From the NCBI GenBank assembly GCA_964242415.1, contig CAXTAT010000024.1, positions 1-64,000 on the forward strand: DNA of 64,000 nt. Direction: 5' to 3'. The notes under the pieces are model-generated. The model was not told the origin of the DNA, searched no databases, and saw nothing but the letters and a program-made list of their open reading frames with translations. Source of the DNA: DASWOJ01 sp964242415 (lineage in GTDB: Bacteria > Pseudomonadota > Alphaproteobacteria > Acetobacterales > Acetobacteraceae). The first letter of the stretch is position 1. Each line of letters begins with the position of its first letter. The position numbers and the translations under genes are program-made. This document shows positions 51,989-60,961 of the stretch, one piece after another.

Positions 51989-53011
51989 ATGGGCTACAGG
52001 GTCGCGGTTGTCGGCGCAACGGGTGCGGTCGGGCGCGAAATCCTGAAAACCCTGGCCGAGCGGGACTTCCCCGTGGACGAGATCGCCGCCCTCGCCTCCC
52101 CGCGCAGCGCCGGGCAGGAGGTCAGCTTCGGCGACAAGGCGGTGCTCAAGGTCAAGAACCTGGAGACCTTCGACTTCAAGGGCTGGGACATCGGCCTGTT
52201 CAGCCCCGGCGCCGCGGTATCGGCCATCCACGCCCCCCGCGCCGCCGCCGCCGGCTGCCTGGTGATCGACAACACCAGCCAGTTCCGCATGGAGCACGAC
52301 GTGCCGCTGGTGGTGCCGGAGGTGAACCCGCAGGCGCTGGGCCGCATCCGCCGCGGCATCATTGCCAACCCCAATTGCTCGACGATCCAGATGGTGGTGG
52401 CGCTGAAGCCGCTGCACGACCGGTTCCGCGTGAAGCGCGTGGTGGTCAGCACCTACCAGTCGGTCTCGGGCGCCGGCAAGGACGGCATGGACGAGCTGTG
52501 GGCGCAGTCCCGCGCGATGTACGTCAACGACCCGATCACCCCGCAGGAGTTCACCAAGCAGATCGCCTTCAACTGCATCCCGCAGATCGACAAGTTCATG
52601 GACGACGGGAGCACCAAGGAGGAGTGGAAGATGGCGGTGGAAACCCGCAAGATCCTGGGTCCCGACATCCTGGTGCAGGCGACCTGCGTGCGCGTGCCGG
52701 TGTTCATCGGCCACAGCGAGGCGGTGACGGTGGAGTTCGAGCTGCCGGTGACGGCATCCGACGCCCGCAACATCCTGCGCGACGCGCCGGGCGTCGTGGT
52801 GATGGATACGCGGGAGGACGGCGGCTACATCACCCCGGCCGATTGCGCCGGCGAGGACGCGGTGTTCGTCAGCCGCATCCGCAAGGACCCGACCGTGGAG
52901 CACGGCCTGTCGTTCTGGTGCGTGTCCGACAACCTGCGCAAGGGCGCGGCGCTGAACGCGGTGCAGATCGCCGAGGCCGTCATCGCACAGAAGCTGCTGC
53001 GCGTGGCCTGA
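51989..53011 (+). CDS. asd: Aspartate-semialdehyde dehydrogenase
   Basis: This 340-residue NADPH enzyme makes aspartate semialdehyde for lysine/DAP, threonine and methionine synthesis. It has the N-terminal Rossmann motif VAVVGATGAVGREIL, LFSPGAAVS, IDNTSQFRM, the nucleophile C130 in ANPNCSTIQ, STYQSVSGAGKDGMDEL, FNCIPQIDKF, RVPVFIGHSEAV with the active His, and the C-terminal WCVSDNLRKGAALNAVQ. The ribosome-binding site AAGGAGAAGG lies before the ATG. It is probably cotranscribed with the following SMR gene, which starts 19 bases downstream. Confidence 0.97.
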   Translation: MGYRVAVVGATGAVGREILKTLAERDFPVDEIAALASPRSAGQEVSFGDKAVLKVKNLETFDFKGWDIGLFSPGAAVSAIHAPRAAAAGCLVIDNTSQFRMEHDVPLVVPEVNPQALGRIRRGIIANPNCSTIQMVVALKPLHDRFRVKRVVVSTYQSVSGAGKDGMDELWAQSRAMYVNDPITPQEFTKQIAFNCIPQIDKFMDDGSTKEEWKMAVETRKILGPDILVQATCVRVPVFIGHSEAVTVEFELPVTASDARNILRDAPGVVVMDTREDGGYITPADCAGEDAVFVSRIRKDPTVEHGLSFWCVSDNLRKGAALNAVQIAEAVIAQKLLRVA

Positions 53012-53030
53012 AGCCCGGGTCTCCCGGCCC

Positions 53031-53342
53031 ATGCCCTGGCTATGGCTGGCCGTGGCCGGGCTGTTCGAGGTCGCGTGGGTGGTGCTGCTGAAGCAGTCGG
53101 ACGGCTTTACCCGGCTGCTGCCCAGCCTGGCGACGATCCTGGCCATTGCGGCCAGCTTCTGGTGCGTGTCCCAGGCGCTGCGGGTGCTGCCGATGGGCAC
53201 GGTCTATGCGGTGTGGACCGGCATCGGCGCGGCGGGCGGGCTGGCCTGGGGCATCCTGATGCAGGGGGAGCCGGCGGGCGCGCTGCGGCTCGCCTGCGTG
53301 GGCCTGATCCTGGCTGGTGTCGCCGGCCTACGCCTAGTCTGA
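53031..53342 (+). CDS. gdx: SMR-family exporter, Gdx/SugE type
   Basis: This 103-residue four-helix small multidrug resistance protein has the essential E13 in helix 1 (LAVAGLFEVAWVVLLKQS), then GFTRLLPSLATILAIAASFW, the Gly-rich helix 3 LPMGTVYAVWTGIGAAGG, and a closing LILAGVAGLRLV. The KxSDGFTRL loop and W residues place it with the guanidinium exporters (SugE/Gdx) rather than EmrE. It works as a dual-topology dimer in the inner membrane. No guanidine riboswitch is evident upstream; it lies 19 bases after asd. Confidence 0.88.
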   Translation: MPWLWLAVAGLFEVAWVVLLKQSDGFTRLLPSLATILAIAASFWCVSQALRVLPMGTVYAVWTGIGAAGGLAWGILMQGEPAGALRLACVGLILAGVAGLRLV

Positions 53343-53824
53343 CCTCCCGCCTGCTCCCTCTCCCTCCGGGAGCGGGCTGGGGTGAGGGGGCCGGGCACTT
53401 CCCGAACGACTGATCCAGCCGGTGCCGGACCAATGCGTTGCTGAACGCCCGCGCCGCCCTTGGCTCGCAGCCACCACCGCTGCGTCTCCTTTGTTCATAC
53501 AGCGCGGCTCCATCCAGCGGCCCTGCCTGAACCCCAGGCGTATTGCATGTCCTGCAAGGCTCACGGCTCGGCGCCCATCTGCCGCGGCAACGCGCGCTGG
53601 CCCGGGCCGGCTACCCAGTGCCGGGCAGCGGCAGCGTGTCTTAGATGCGACAACGTATCCTAATCCATGGTATGGCCCGCCATTCTGCCCAGCCTTCCCG
53701 TCAAACCCGGAAGCCTCCCCATACGCCAAGGGCAACACCGGCCCGGTGACCAAGGCCGCCCACGCCGCCTCCGCCGCCTTCAAACACGCGGCCCCACCCG
53801 GTGCCGAGACCAGGGACCTTGCCG
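53343..53824. other. 482-base intergenic region
   Basis: Besides the family R copy at its start there is no recognisable gene. Frames through it (for instance across 53640-53820) lack starts and family motifs. The promoter of the phytochrome gene is probably near 53640-53680, where an AT-richer stretch (GACAACGTATCCTAATCC) stands out. Confidence 0.45.
53348..53390 (+). repeat. Family R single copy (R15)
   Basis: CTCTCCCTCCGGGAGCGGG with GCTGGGGTGAGGGGG, beginning six bases after the SMR gene stop. No inverted partner was found in the following 150 bases. Confidence 0.75.
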
Positions 53825-56410
53825 ATGTCACCGCCCCACAGCGATCCCAGCCTGACCGGCGAAACGATCGAGCTCAGCAACTGCGACCGCGAGCCGATCC
53901 ACCTGCTGTCCACCATACAGCCCATCGGCTTCCTGGTGGCCGCATCGGCCGATTGGGTCATCGCCCGCCTGTCCGCCAACGCGCCGGACTGGCTGGGCCA
54001 ATCGGTTGACGCCCTGCTGGGGTCCTCCTTGCGCACCCTGTTCAGCGCAGCCGCCCTGCATGCGCTGCGCAACCGCCTGGCGGTGCTGCGCGGCGACGAC
54101 GCATCGGAGCGTGCCTTCGGCCTCCACCTGTTCGACATCGGCCCGGCGTTCGACGTCGCCATCCATCTGTCGGCTGGCAAGATCGTGCTGGAATGCGAGC
54201 CGAGCGACAGGGATGGCGACATGAACGCCGCCACCCTCGTCCGCTCGCTGATCTCGCGGCTGCAAACCACGGAGGCCATCAGCGACTTCCACCGCGAGGC
54301 GGCGCGGCTGCTGCGGGGCCTGACCGGCTTCGACCGGGTGATGGTGTATAAGTTCGCCGCCGACGGCTCCGGCGAGGTCGTCGCCGAGGCGACCAGGCCC
54401 GGCATCCCGTCCTTCCTGGGGCTGCACTACCCGGCGTCCGACATCCCGAAGCAATCCCGCGCCCTGAGTGAGCGCAATTGGCTGCGCATCATCGCCGACA
54501 TCTCGTCCGTGGGCGTGCCGATCGTGCCGCAGCTCGGGCCGGAGGGCGATCCGCTCGACCTGTCCATGAGCACCCTGCGCGCGGCGTCGCCGATCCACCT
54601 GGAATATCTGCGCAACATGGGCGTCGCCGCGTCCATGTCGGTCTCCATCCTGCGCCGCGGCAAGCTGTGGGGCCTGTTCGCCTGCCACCACCTGACCCCG
54701 CGCCGCATCAGCTGCCAGCGCCGTACTGCCGCCGAGCTGTTCGGCCAGACCTTCTCGCTGCTGCTGGAAAGCCGCGAGCAGGAGATGGAGGCCGACTACG
54801 AAGCCCGCGCCCGCAAGCTGCACAACCAGCTCATGACGGCGATGGCGGCGGAGGCGTCCACCTTCGAGAACGTCTCCCGCCTCGTGGACGCCATGACCGA
54901 CCTGATCCCCTACGACGGCATCGGGATCTGGGTCGAGGAGCAGGCGACGTTGAAGGGGACGACGCCGACACGGGAGGAGTTCCTCGGCCTGACCCGGTTT
55001 CTGAACCGCACCGGGGCCAGCAGCGTGTTCGCCACCAACGAGATCGGCAAGGTCTACGAACCCGGGCGGGACTTCCCTGAACGGGCAGCGGGCCTGCTCG
55101 CGATCCCGGTATCGCGCCCGCCGCGCGACTACATCGTGTTCTTCCGCCGCGAGGTCGCCCGCTCCGTCACCTGGGCCGGCAACCCGGACAAGTCGGTCAC
55201 GGCCGGGCCGAACGGCATGCGCCTGACGCCGCGCAAAAGCTTCGACGCCTGGCAGGAGATCGTGCGCGGGCAATCCGTCCCCTGGACGGATGCGGAGCTG
55301 CGGGTCGCAAACTCGCTGCGCACGACGCTGCTCGAGGTCATCGTGTACCTGGCCGACATCGCCGAAAAGGAGCGCCAGGGCGCTGCCGAGCGGCAGGAAC
55401 TGCTGATCGCCGAGCTGAACCATCGCGTCCGCAACATCCTCGGCCTGACGCTCGGCCTGATCTCGCAAAGCCGTGCGGGGTCCAGCTCGGTCGAGGAGTT
55501 CGCCGCCGTGCTGGGCGGGCGGGTGCAGGCGCTGGCCCGCGCGCACGACCAGATCACCCAGGACCAGTGGGGTCCGGCGTCGCTGCGCACCGTTGTGGAG
55601 GCGGAGGCCGAGGCTTATGCCGGGGGCGCCCCGGGCGGCTCGAACGCGGGCGGCGGGACCGGCGTCCGCATCGGCAGCCCCAATGTCCTGCTGCGGCCGG
55701 ATGCCTTCACCACCGTGGTGCTGGTGCTGCACGAGCTGATGACCAACTCCGCCAAGCACGGTGCCCTGCAGGGCGGCCAAGGGCACGTGGACATCACCTG
55801 GACGCCGGACGCCTCGGGGCAGCTCGTCATCCAGTGGATCGAGAGCGGCGGGCCGCCGGTGCAGGCGCCGATCCGGCGCGGCTTCGGAACCACGATCATC
55901 GAACGCTCGATCCCGCACGACCTGAAGGGGGAAGCCACGATCAGGTTCCTGCCCGCCGGGTTGCGGGCGCGCTTCGTGATCCCCGCCGCCTACGTGGTGG
56001 CAGGCGGCCCAACCGCCGCGCATCCGGAGCCGCCTGCGCCAAGGTCGCCCGCACGCTTGTCCGGCGCCGTGCTCCTGGTCGAGGACAACATCATCATTGC
56101 CCTGGACGCCGAGAGGATGCTGGCCAAGATGGGCGCCGCCCAGGTGGACGTTGCGGGCAGCGTCGCCGAAGCCCTCACCTCCATCAGCAGCCACCAGCCG
56201 GATTTCGCCGTGCTGGACGTCAACCTGGGCGGTGAGACGAGCTTCGCCGTCGCAACCCGGCTGCAGGAGCTCGGCGTCCCGCATGTCTTCGCCACAGGCT
56301 ACGGCGAGGACGTGGCCTTCCCGCCGGAGCACGCGGGAACGCCGGTCGCCAAGAAGCCCTACTCGGTCGCGAGCCTGCAAGCGGTGGTCGCGGCGCTGGC
56401 CAAGCATTAG
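53825..56410 (+). CDS. bphP: Bacteriophytochrome with HWE histidine kinase and C-terminal receiver
   Basis: This 861-residue red/far-red photoreceptor has the layout PAS-GAF-PHY-HWE kinase-REC. C20 (SNCDREPIHLLS) is at the biliverdin-attachment site. The GAF domain has YPASDIPKQSR near 202-212 and SPIHLEYLRNMGV with the chromophore His near 257. The PHY tongue has WAGNPDK and LTPRKSFDAW near 465. The kinase phosphoacceptor is in LNHRVRNILGL (His near 532) with HELMTNSAKHGAL as N-box. The receiver has LVEDNIIIALDAE and acceptor Asp in AVLDVNLGG near 796. The usual QPHG after the PAS Cys reads QPIG. No heme-oxygenase gene is adjacent. ATG at 53825. Confidence 0.95.
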   Translation: MSPPHSDPSLTGETIELSNCDREPIHLLSTIQPIGFLVAASADWVIARLSANAPDWLGQSVDALLGSSLRTLFSAAALHALRNRLAVLRGDDASERAFGLHLFDIGPAFDVAIHLSAGKIVLECEPSDRDGDMNAATLVRSLISRLQTTEAISDFHREAARLLRGLTGFDRVMVYKFAADGSGEVVAEATRPGIPSFLGLHYPASDIPKQSRALSERNWLRIIADISSVGVPIVPQLGPEGDPLDLSMSTLRAASPIHLEYLRNMGVAASMSVSILRRGKLWGLFACHHLTPRRISCQRRTAAELFGQTFSLLLESREQEMEADYEARARKLHNQLMTAMAAEASTFENVSRLVDAMTDLIPYDGIGIWVEEQATLKGTTPTREEFLGLTRFLNRTGASSVFATNEIGKVYEPGRDFPERAAGLLAIPVSRPPRDYIVFFRREVARSVTWAGNPDKSVTAGPNGMRLTPRKSFDAWQEIVRGQSVPWTDAELRVANSLRTTLLEVIVYLADIAEKERQGAAERQELLIAELNHRVRNILGLTLGLISQSRAGSSSVEEFAAVLGGRVQALARAHDQITQDQWGPASLRTVVEAEAEAYAGGAPGGSNAGGGTGVRIGSPNVLLRPDAFTTVVLVLHELMTNSAKHGALQGGQGHVDITWTPDASGQLVIQWIESGGPPVQAPIRRGFGTTIIERSIPHDLKGEATIRFLPAGLRARFVIPAAYVVAGGPTAAHPEPPAPRSPARLSGAVLLVEDNIIIALDAERMLAKMGAAQVDVAGSVAEALTSISSHQPDFAVLDVNLGGETSFAVATRLQELGVPHVFATGYGEDVAFPPEHAGTPVAKKPYSVASLQAVVAALAKH

Positions 56411-56485
56411 CGCCGCGGAGTAGCCGCCTCCCTTCGGTACCGGCCGCATTGACCCGAACGCACCCACCGATCAAGCATCGCCCGA

Positions 56486-56622
56486 ACTCCCTCTCCCTCC
56501 GGGAGAGGGCTGGGGTGAGGGGGTCGGGCCAAGCCACGCCCCCAGTTCACCCGCATCAAACCGAAAGCACGGTGCCGCAAAACCCCCTCACCCCACCCCT
56601 CTCCCGCAGCAGAAAGAAGGGC
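56486..56622. repeat. Family R inverted pair (R16/R17)
   Basis: R16 (56486-56525) is a standard copy (GGGCTGGGGTGAGGGGG tail). R17 (56582-56622) is inverted and decayed: CCCCTCACCCCACCCCTCTC is kept but the hairpin's other arm is lost. Confidence 0.75.
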
Positions 56623-56669
56623 AAGCCCGCCCCCCACCGCCCCAATCGCCGCGCCCCCTCGATTGCTGC

Positions 56670-56682
56670 ACTGCATTGCAGT
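56670..56682 (+). promoter_or_regulatory. 13-bp palindrome upstream of the sdh operon
   Basis: ACTGCA-T-TGCAGT is a perfect 6-bp inverted repeat with one central base, directly 5' of a candidate -35 box. It may be an operator for the sdh operon, but the pattern is short and could be chance. Confidence 0.3.
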
Positions 56683-56686
56683 TTCG

Positions 56687-56715
56687 TTGACCCCGCCCAA
56701 GTCCGCCTGTACGAA
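56687..56715 (+). promoter_or_regulatory. Candidate sdh promoter
   Basis: TTGACC (56687-56692) and TACGAA (56710-56715) with 17-bp spacing fit a sigma-70-type promoter, placing transcription start near 56722, 25 bases before the sdhC ATG. Confidence 0.4.
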
Positions 56716-56746
56716 CCCCGGATTACCTTGGAGCCTAGATTCCCCC

Positions 56747-57184
56747 ATGAAGGACGTCCGTGACGCGCTGATGGTCGCCACGACCAGCGACGGCAAGCTG
56801 GTCCGCCGCCCGCTGTCGCCGCACCTGCAGGTCTATACGCCGCAGTTGACCAGCATCCTGTCGATCATGAACCGCGTGACCGGCATCGCCACCTCGGTCG
56901 GCACCGCGATGCTGGTCTGGTGGCTGGTTGCCGCCTCGCAGGGGCCGGACTCCTACGCGACCGTGACCGGCTTCATCCGCTCCCCCATCGGTCTGTTCGT
57001 CATGTTCGGCTGGACGGCGGCGCTGTTCTACCACTTCTTCGCCGGCATCCGGCACCTGACCTGGGACGCCGGCTATGGTTACGACCTGCCGCAGACCCAT
57101 GCCAGCGGCTGGGCCACGGTGATCTCCACCGTGCTCAGCACCATCCTGGTTTGGGCGGCCGGACTTTGGATGATGAGGGGCTAG
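56747..57184 (+). CDS. sdhC: Succinate dehydrogenase cytochrome b556 subunit
   Basis: This 145-residue membrane anchor of complex II binds heme b and ubiquinone. Family motifs are RPLSPHLQVYTPQLTSILSI, MNRVTGIATSVG (the SxxxR-type quinone-site Ser/Arg region) and YHFFAGIRHLTWDAG with the heme-ligand His. Three predicted helices cover about 40-60, 82-105 and 120-142. It is the first gene of sdhCDAB. The ATG at 56747 follows TTGGAG. Start and length match alphaproteobacterial SdhC. Confidence 0.93.
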   Translation: MKDVRDALMVATTSDGKLVRRPLSPHLQVYTPQLTSILSIMNRVTGIATSVGTAMLVWWLVAASQGPDSYATVTGFIRSPIGLFVMFGWTAALFYHFFAGIRHLTWDAGYGYDLPQTHASGWATVISTVLSTILVWAAGLWMMRG

Positions 57185-57189
57185 GCGCC

Positions 57190-57588
57190 ATGCAGGAGAA
57201 GATCATCGTCGATGTCATGCGCAGCCAACTTGGCCGCGCGCGCGGGGTTGGCGCCGCGCACTCGGGCGTCCACCACTGGTATGTCGAGCGGATCACCAGC
57301 TACGCGCTGATCCCGCTCACCCTGTGGTTCATCTTCGCCGTGCTGCGCCTGGTGGGCGCGCCGCAGCAGGCCGTTGTCCGCTGGGCCGCGCACCCGGTCA
57401 ACACCGTGCTGCTGCTCGCTCTGGTGGCGATCACGTTCCACCACATGCAGTTGGGTTTGCAGGTCGTCTATGAGGACTACATCCCGAACACCGCACGCAA
57501 GAACATGGCCATCCTGGGGACCAAGGCAATCGCCTTGCTTTTGGGCCTGCTGGGATCGGTTGCGGTGCTGAAAATGGCGTTGGCTTGA
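57190..57588 (+). CDS. sdhD: Succinate dehydrogenase hydrophobic membrane anchor
   Basis: This 132-residue second membrane anchor has RSQLGRARGVGAAHSGVHHW (typical N-terminal SdhD segment), then VERITSYALIPLTLWFIFAV, LLLALVAITFHHMQLGLQVV with the heme-proximal His, VVYEDYIPN and a last helix TKAIALLLGLLGSVAVL. It completes the membrane domain with SdhC. It starts five bases after sdhC. The long gap to sdhA is only 53 bases, so the operon is intact. Confidence 0.93.
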   Translation: MQEKIIVDVMRSQLGRARGVGAAHSGVHHWYVERITSYALIPLTLWFIFAVLRLVGAPQQAVVRWAAHPVNTVLLLALVAITFHHMQLGLQVVYEDYIPNTARKNMAILGTKAIALLLGLLGSVAVLKMALA

Positions 57589-57641
57589 CTATATCTGGCT
57601 GATCACTCCGGGCGCCCGAGCGCCCCTGCAAGGCGAGCAAT

Positions 57642-59453
57642 ATGAACGCGATAACGATGCCGGCGGCACGTTCCTACAACGTCATCGACCACACGTATGA
57701 CGTGGTGGTGGTGGGCGCCGGCGGTGCCGGGCTGCGGGCCACGCTGGGCATGGGCGCGGCCGGGCTGAAGACCGCCTGCCTGACCAAGGTGTTCCCCACC
57801 CGCAGCCACACCGTCGCGGCGCAGGGCGGCATCGGCGCTGCGCTGGGCAACATGGGCGAGGACGACTGGCGCTGGCACATGTACGACACCGTGAAGGGGT
57901 CGGACTGGCTCGGCGATCAGGACGCCATCGAGTATATGTGCCGCGAGGCGATCCCAGCCGTCTATGAGCTGGAGCACTACGGCGTGCCGTTCAGCCGCAC
58001 CGAGGACGGCCGCATCTACCAGCGCCCGTTCGGCGGCCACATGAAGGAGTACGGCAAGACCCCGGCCATGCGCGCCTGCGCCGCCGCCGACCGCACCGGC
58101 CACGCCATCCTGCACACGCTGTACCAGCAAAGCCTGAAGCACGAGGTCGAGTTCTTCGTCGAGTACATCGCGCTCGACCTGATCATGGACGAGGAGGGCG
58201 CCTGCCGCGGCGTGATGGCCTGGTGCCTGGAGGACGGCTCGATGCACCGCTTCCGCGCGCAGTCGGTCGTGCTGGCGACGGGCGGCTATGGCCGCGCCTA
58301 TTTCTCCTGCACCTCGGCGCACACCTGCACCGGCGACGGCAATGGCATGGCCATCCGCGCCGGCATCCCCATGCAGGACATGGAGTTCGTGCAGTTCCAC
58401 CCGACCGGCATCTACGGCTCTGGCTGCCTGATCACCGAGGGCTCTCGTGGTGAGGGCGGCTATCTCACCAACTCCGAGGGCGAGCGCTTCATGGAGCGTT
58501 ACGCTCCGACCGCCAAGGACCTCGCCAGCCGCGACGTGGTCTCCCGCTCGATGACGTTGGAGATAAACGCCGGGCGTGGCGTCGGCCCCAACAAGGACCA
58601 CATCAACCTGCACCTGGAGCATCTGGGCGCTGACCTGTTGCACGAGCGCCTGCCCGGCATCAGCGAAACCGCCAAGGTGTTCGCCGGCGTGGACGTGACC
58701 AAGGAGCCGATCCCCGTGCTGCCGACCGTGCATTACAACATGGGCGGCATCCCTACGAACTACCGCACCGAGGTGCTGCGCCCCACCGCCCGCGACCCGG
58801 ACGCCGTCGTGCCTGGCCTGATGGCGGTCGGCGAGGCCGCCTGTGTCTCCGTGCATGGCGCGAACCGCCTGGGCACCAACTCGCTGCTGGACCTCGTGGT
58901 GTTCGGCCGCGCCGCCGCGCACCGGGCGGGCGAAATCCTGAAGCCCGGCGCCAGCCAGGCCCCGCTGCCGGCCCGCGCCGGCGAGGCGACGCTGGACCGC
59001 TTCGACCGCACCCGCAACGCCAGCGGCGGCACCAAGGTGTCGGCCATGCGGTTCGACCTGCAGAAGGTCATGCAGTCCCATGCGGCAGTGTACCGCAACA
59101 GCGAGAGCCTCAAGGAAGGCGTCGCCAAGATGAAGACGCTATGGTCCGGCATGGCCGACATGCAGGTCAGCGACCGCAGCCTGATCTGGAATACCGACCT
59201 GCTGGAGGCCCTGGAGTTCGACAACCTGATGGGCAATGCCATGACCACCATGGTGTCCGCCGAGAACCGGCATGAGAGCCGCGGCGCCCACGCCCACGAC
59301 GACTACCCGGACCGCGACGACGGCGAGTGGATGAAGCACACCCTGGCCTGGTGCGACACCCAGGGCAAGGTGGACCTGGGCTACCGCGAGGTGAAGATGC
59401 AGACCCTCACCAACGAGGTCAGCGTGTTCCCGCCGAAGAAGCGCGTTTACTGA
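57642..59453 (+). CDS. sdhA: Succinate dehydrogenase flavoprotein subunit
   Basis: This 603-residue catalytic subunit oxidises succinate to fumarate. FAD-binding VVVGAGGAGLRATLGM comes at 22-37, and H56 in FPTRSHTVAAQGGIGAAL is the covalent FAD attachment. Other segments are FGGHMKEYGKTPAMRACAAA, EFVQFHPTGIYGSGCLITEG, PVLPTVHYNMGGIPTNYR and GANRLGTNSLLDLVVFGRAA, and the C-terminal HESRGAHAHDDYPDRDD. All expected active-site residues are present. sdhB begins 29 bases downstream. Confidence 0.97.
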   Translation: MNAITMPAARSYNVIDHTYDVVVVGAGGAGLRATLGMGAAGLKTACLTKVFPTRSHTVAAQGGIGAALGNMGEDDWRWHMYDTVKGSDWLGDQDAIEYMCREAIPAVYELEHYGVPFSRTEDGRIYQRPFGGHMKEYGKTPAMRACAAADRTGHAILHTLYQQSLKHEVEFFVEYIALDLIMDEEGACRGVMAWCLEDGSMHRFRAQSVVLATGGYGRAYFSCTSAHTCTGDGNGMAIRAGIPMQDMEFVQFHPTGIYGSGCLITEGSRGEGGYLTNSEGERFMERYAPTAKDLASRDVVSRSMTLEINAGRGVGPNKDHINLHLEHLGADLLHERLPGISETAKVFAGVDVTKEPIPVLPTVHYNMGGIPTNYRTEVLRPTARDPDAVVPGLMAVGEAACVSVHGANRLGTNSLLDLVVFGRAAAHRAGEILKPGASQAPLPARAGEATLDRFDRTRNASGGTKVSAMRFDLQKVMQSHAAVYRNSESLKEGVAKMKTLWSGMADMQVSDRSLIWNTDLLEALEFDNLMGNAMTTMVSAENRHESRGAHAHDDYPDRDDGEWMKHTLAWCDTQGKVDLGYREVKMQTLTNEVSVFPPKKRVY

Positions 59454-59482
59454 TCCTCAGACCCTAAAGGGCTACAGAAGAC

Positions 59483-60265
59483 ATGGCCGTTTTCACGCTG
59501 CCGAAGAACAGCAAGGTGGGAAAGGGCACGACCTACAAGGCCGCGCCCGGCGCCACCCGCACCAAGCAGTTCAACATCTACCGCTGGAACCCCGATGACG
59601 GGCAGAACCCGCACATCGACACCTACGAGCTGGACATGGACAAGGTCGGGCCAATGGTGCTCGACGCGCTGATCTACATCAAGAACGAGGTCGATCCGAC
59701 CCTGACCTTCCGCCGGTCCTGCCGGGAAGGCATCTGCGGCTCCTGCTCGATGAACATCGACGGCGGCAACACGCTTGCCTGCCTCAAGGCGCACGACGAG
59801 ATCGACGGCGCCATCCGCATCTACCCCTTGCCGCACATGGCGGTGGTAAAGGACCTGGTACCCGACCTGTCCCAAGCCTACGCCCAGCTCCGCAGCATCG
59901 AGCCGTGGCTCAAGTCCGACACCCCGCCGCCGCCCGACGCCGAACGCCGCCAGAGCAAGGAGGAGCGCAGCAAGCTCGACGGCATGTGGGAGTGCATCCT
60001 GTGCTTCTGCTGCACCACGTCCTGCCCGAGCTACTGGTGGAACGGCGACCGCTATCTCGGCCCGGCCGTGCTGCTACAGGCTTACCGCTGGATTGCCGAC
60101 AGCCGCGACGAGGCGACCGGCGACCGGCTGGACGCGCTGGAAGACCCCTACAAGCTCTATCGCTGCCACACCATCATGAACTGCACGCAGACGTGCCCGA
60201 AGGGCCTGAACCCGGCCAAGGCCATCGGCGAGATCAAGCAGCTCCTGGTGGACCGCAAGGGCTGA
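59483..60265 (+). CDS. sdhB: Succinate dehydrogenase iron-sulfur subunit
   Basis: This 260-residue electron-transfer subunit has an N-terminal 2Fe-2S ferredoxin domain with SCREGICGSCSMNIDG and NTLACLKA cysteines. The C-terminal domain has CILCFCCTTSCPSYWW and CHTIMNCTQTCPKGLNP for the 4Fe-4S and 3Fe-4S clusters. YLGPAVLLQAYRWIADSRD includes the quinone-site Trp. Length and cysteine spacing are canonical. It is last of sdhCDAB; a phosphatase-like gene follows after 18 bases and may be cotranscribed. Confidence 0.97.
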   Translation: MAVFTLPKNSKVGKGTTYKAAPGATRTKQFNIYRWNPDDGQNPHIDTYELDMDKVGPMVLDALIYIKNEVDPTLTFRRSCREGICGSCSMNIDGGNTLACLKAHDEIDGAIRIYPLPHMAVVKDLVPDLSQAYAQLRSIEPWLKSDTPPPPDAERRQSKEERSKLDGMWECILCFCCTTSCPSYWWNGDRYLGPAVLLQAYRWIADSRDEATGDRLDALEDPYKLYRCHTIMNCTQTCPKGLNPAKAIGEIKQLLVDRKG

Positions 60266-60283
60266 CCCTGCCACAAGGCGCCC

Positions 60284-60949
60284 ATGGCCTTCATCGGTGA
60301 CCTGAACACCCCACGCGGCCGCATCGCCGCGTGGGGCGACAGCCTGTTGGTGGACCACGCCGTGTTCCGCTCGGTGTGGACCAACTTGGCGGAGGTGGTG
60401 CCCGGCAAGCTGTACCGCTCCAACCACCCCACCCCAGGGCACCTGGCGGCGGCCACCCGGCGCTATGGCCTCAAAACCCTGGTCAACCTGCGCGGCCATC
60501 GGAAATGCGGATCGGACGCCCTGTCGCGTGAGGCCGCCGCCCGCCTGGGCCTGCAGCACATCGACATGGCGTTCGAAAGCCGCGGCGCACCGCACCGCGA
60601 CCGCATCCTACGCTTTGCCGACATCTACGCCACCCTACGCACCCCGGCCCTGATGCACTGCAAGTCCGGCGCCGACCGGGCTGGCCTGGCCTCGGGCCTG
60701 GCCATCATGTTCGAGGGCGGGCAGACGGCGGACGCGCTCAAGCAGCTATCCTGGCGCTTCGGCCACTGGAAAAGCGCGCGCACCGGAGTGCTGGATGCGT
60801 TCTTCGTGCGCTATGCCATGGACGCCGAGGGACGCATCCCGTTCCTGGACTGGGTGCGGACCGAGTACGACGAGCATGCCCTGAAGCGTGACTTCATGGC
60901 CGGCGGCCTGGCCAGCTTCGTCACCGACCAGGTGCTGCGGCGGGAGTAG
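60284..60949 (+). CDS. Dual-specificity/tyrosine phosphatase-like protein
   Basis: This 221-residue protein carries a cysteine-phosphatase signature HCKSGADRAG with nucleophile C126 and the Arg five residues after it. An upstream general-acid Asp may lie in RDRILRFADIYATL. The N-terminal part (VVPGKLYRSNHPTPGHLAA, GLKTLVNLRGHR) matches the DSP-like group that includes bacterial tyrosine phosphatases of unknown target. It is 18 bases downstream of sdhB. The substrate might be a phosphoprotein, phosphosugar or inositol phosphate. Confidence 0.83.
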   Translation: MAFIGDLNTPRGRIAAWGDSLLVDHAVFRSVWTNLAEVVPGKLYRSNHPTPGHLAAATRRYGLKTLVNLRGHRKCGSDALSREAAARLGLQHIDMAFESRGAPHRDRILRFADIYATLRTPALMHCKSGADRAGLASGLAIMFEGGQTADALKQLSWRFGHWKSARTGVLDAFFVRYAMDAEGRIPFLDWVRTEYDEHALKRDFMAGGLASFVTDQVLRRE

Positions 60950-60961
60950 GCCCGGCCCCCC

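Larger units (their letters stand above)
56411..56746. other. Intergenic region with repeats and the sdh promoter
   Basis: This 336-base gap contains the family R pair at 56486-56622, then the palindrome at 56670-56682 and a plausible promoter at 56687-56715 ahead of sdhC. No gene is seen. Confidence 0.6.
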
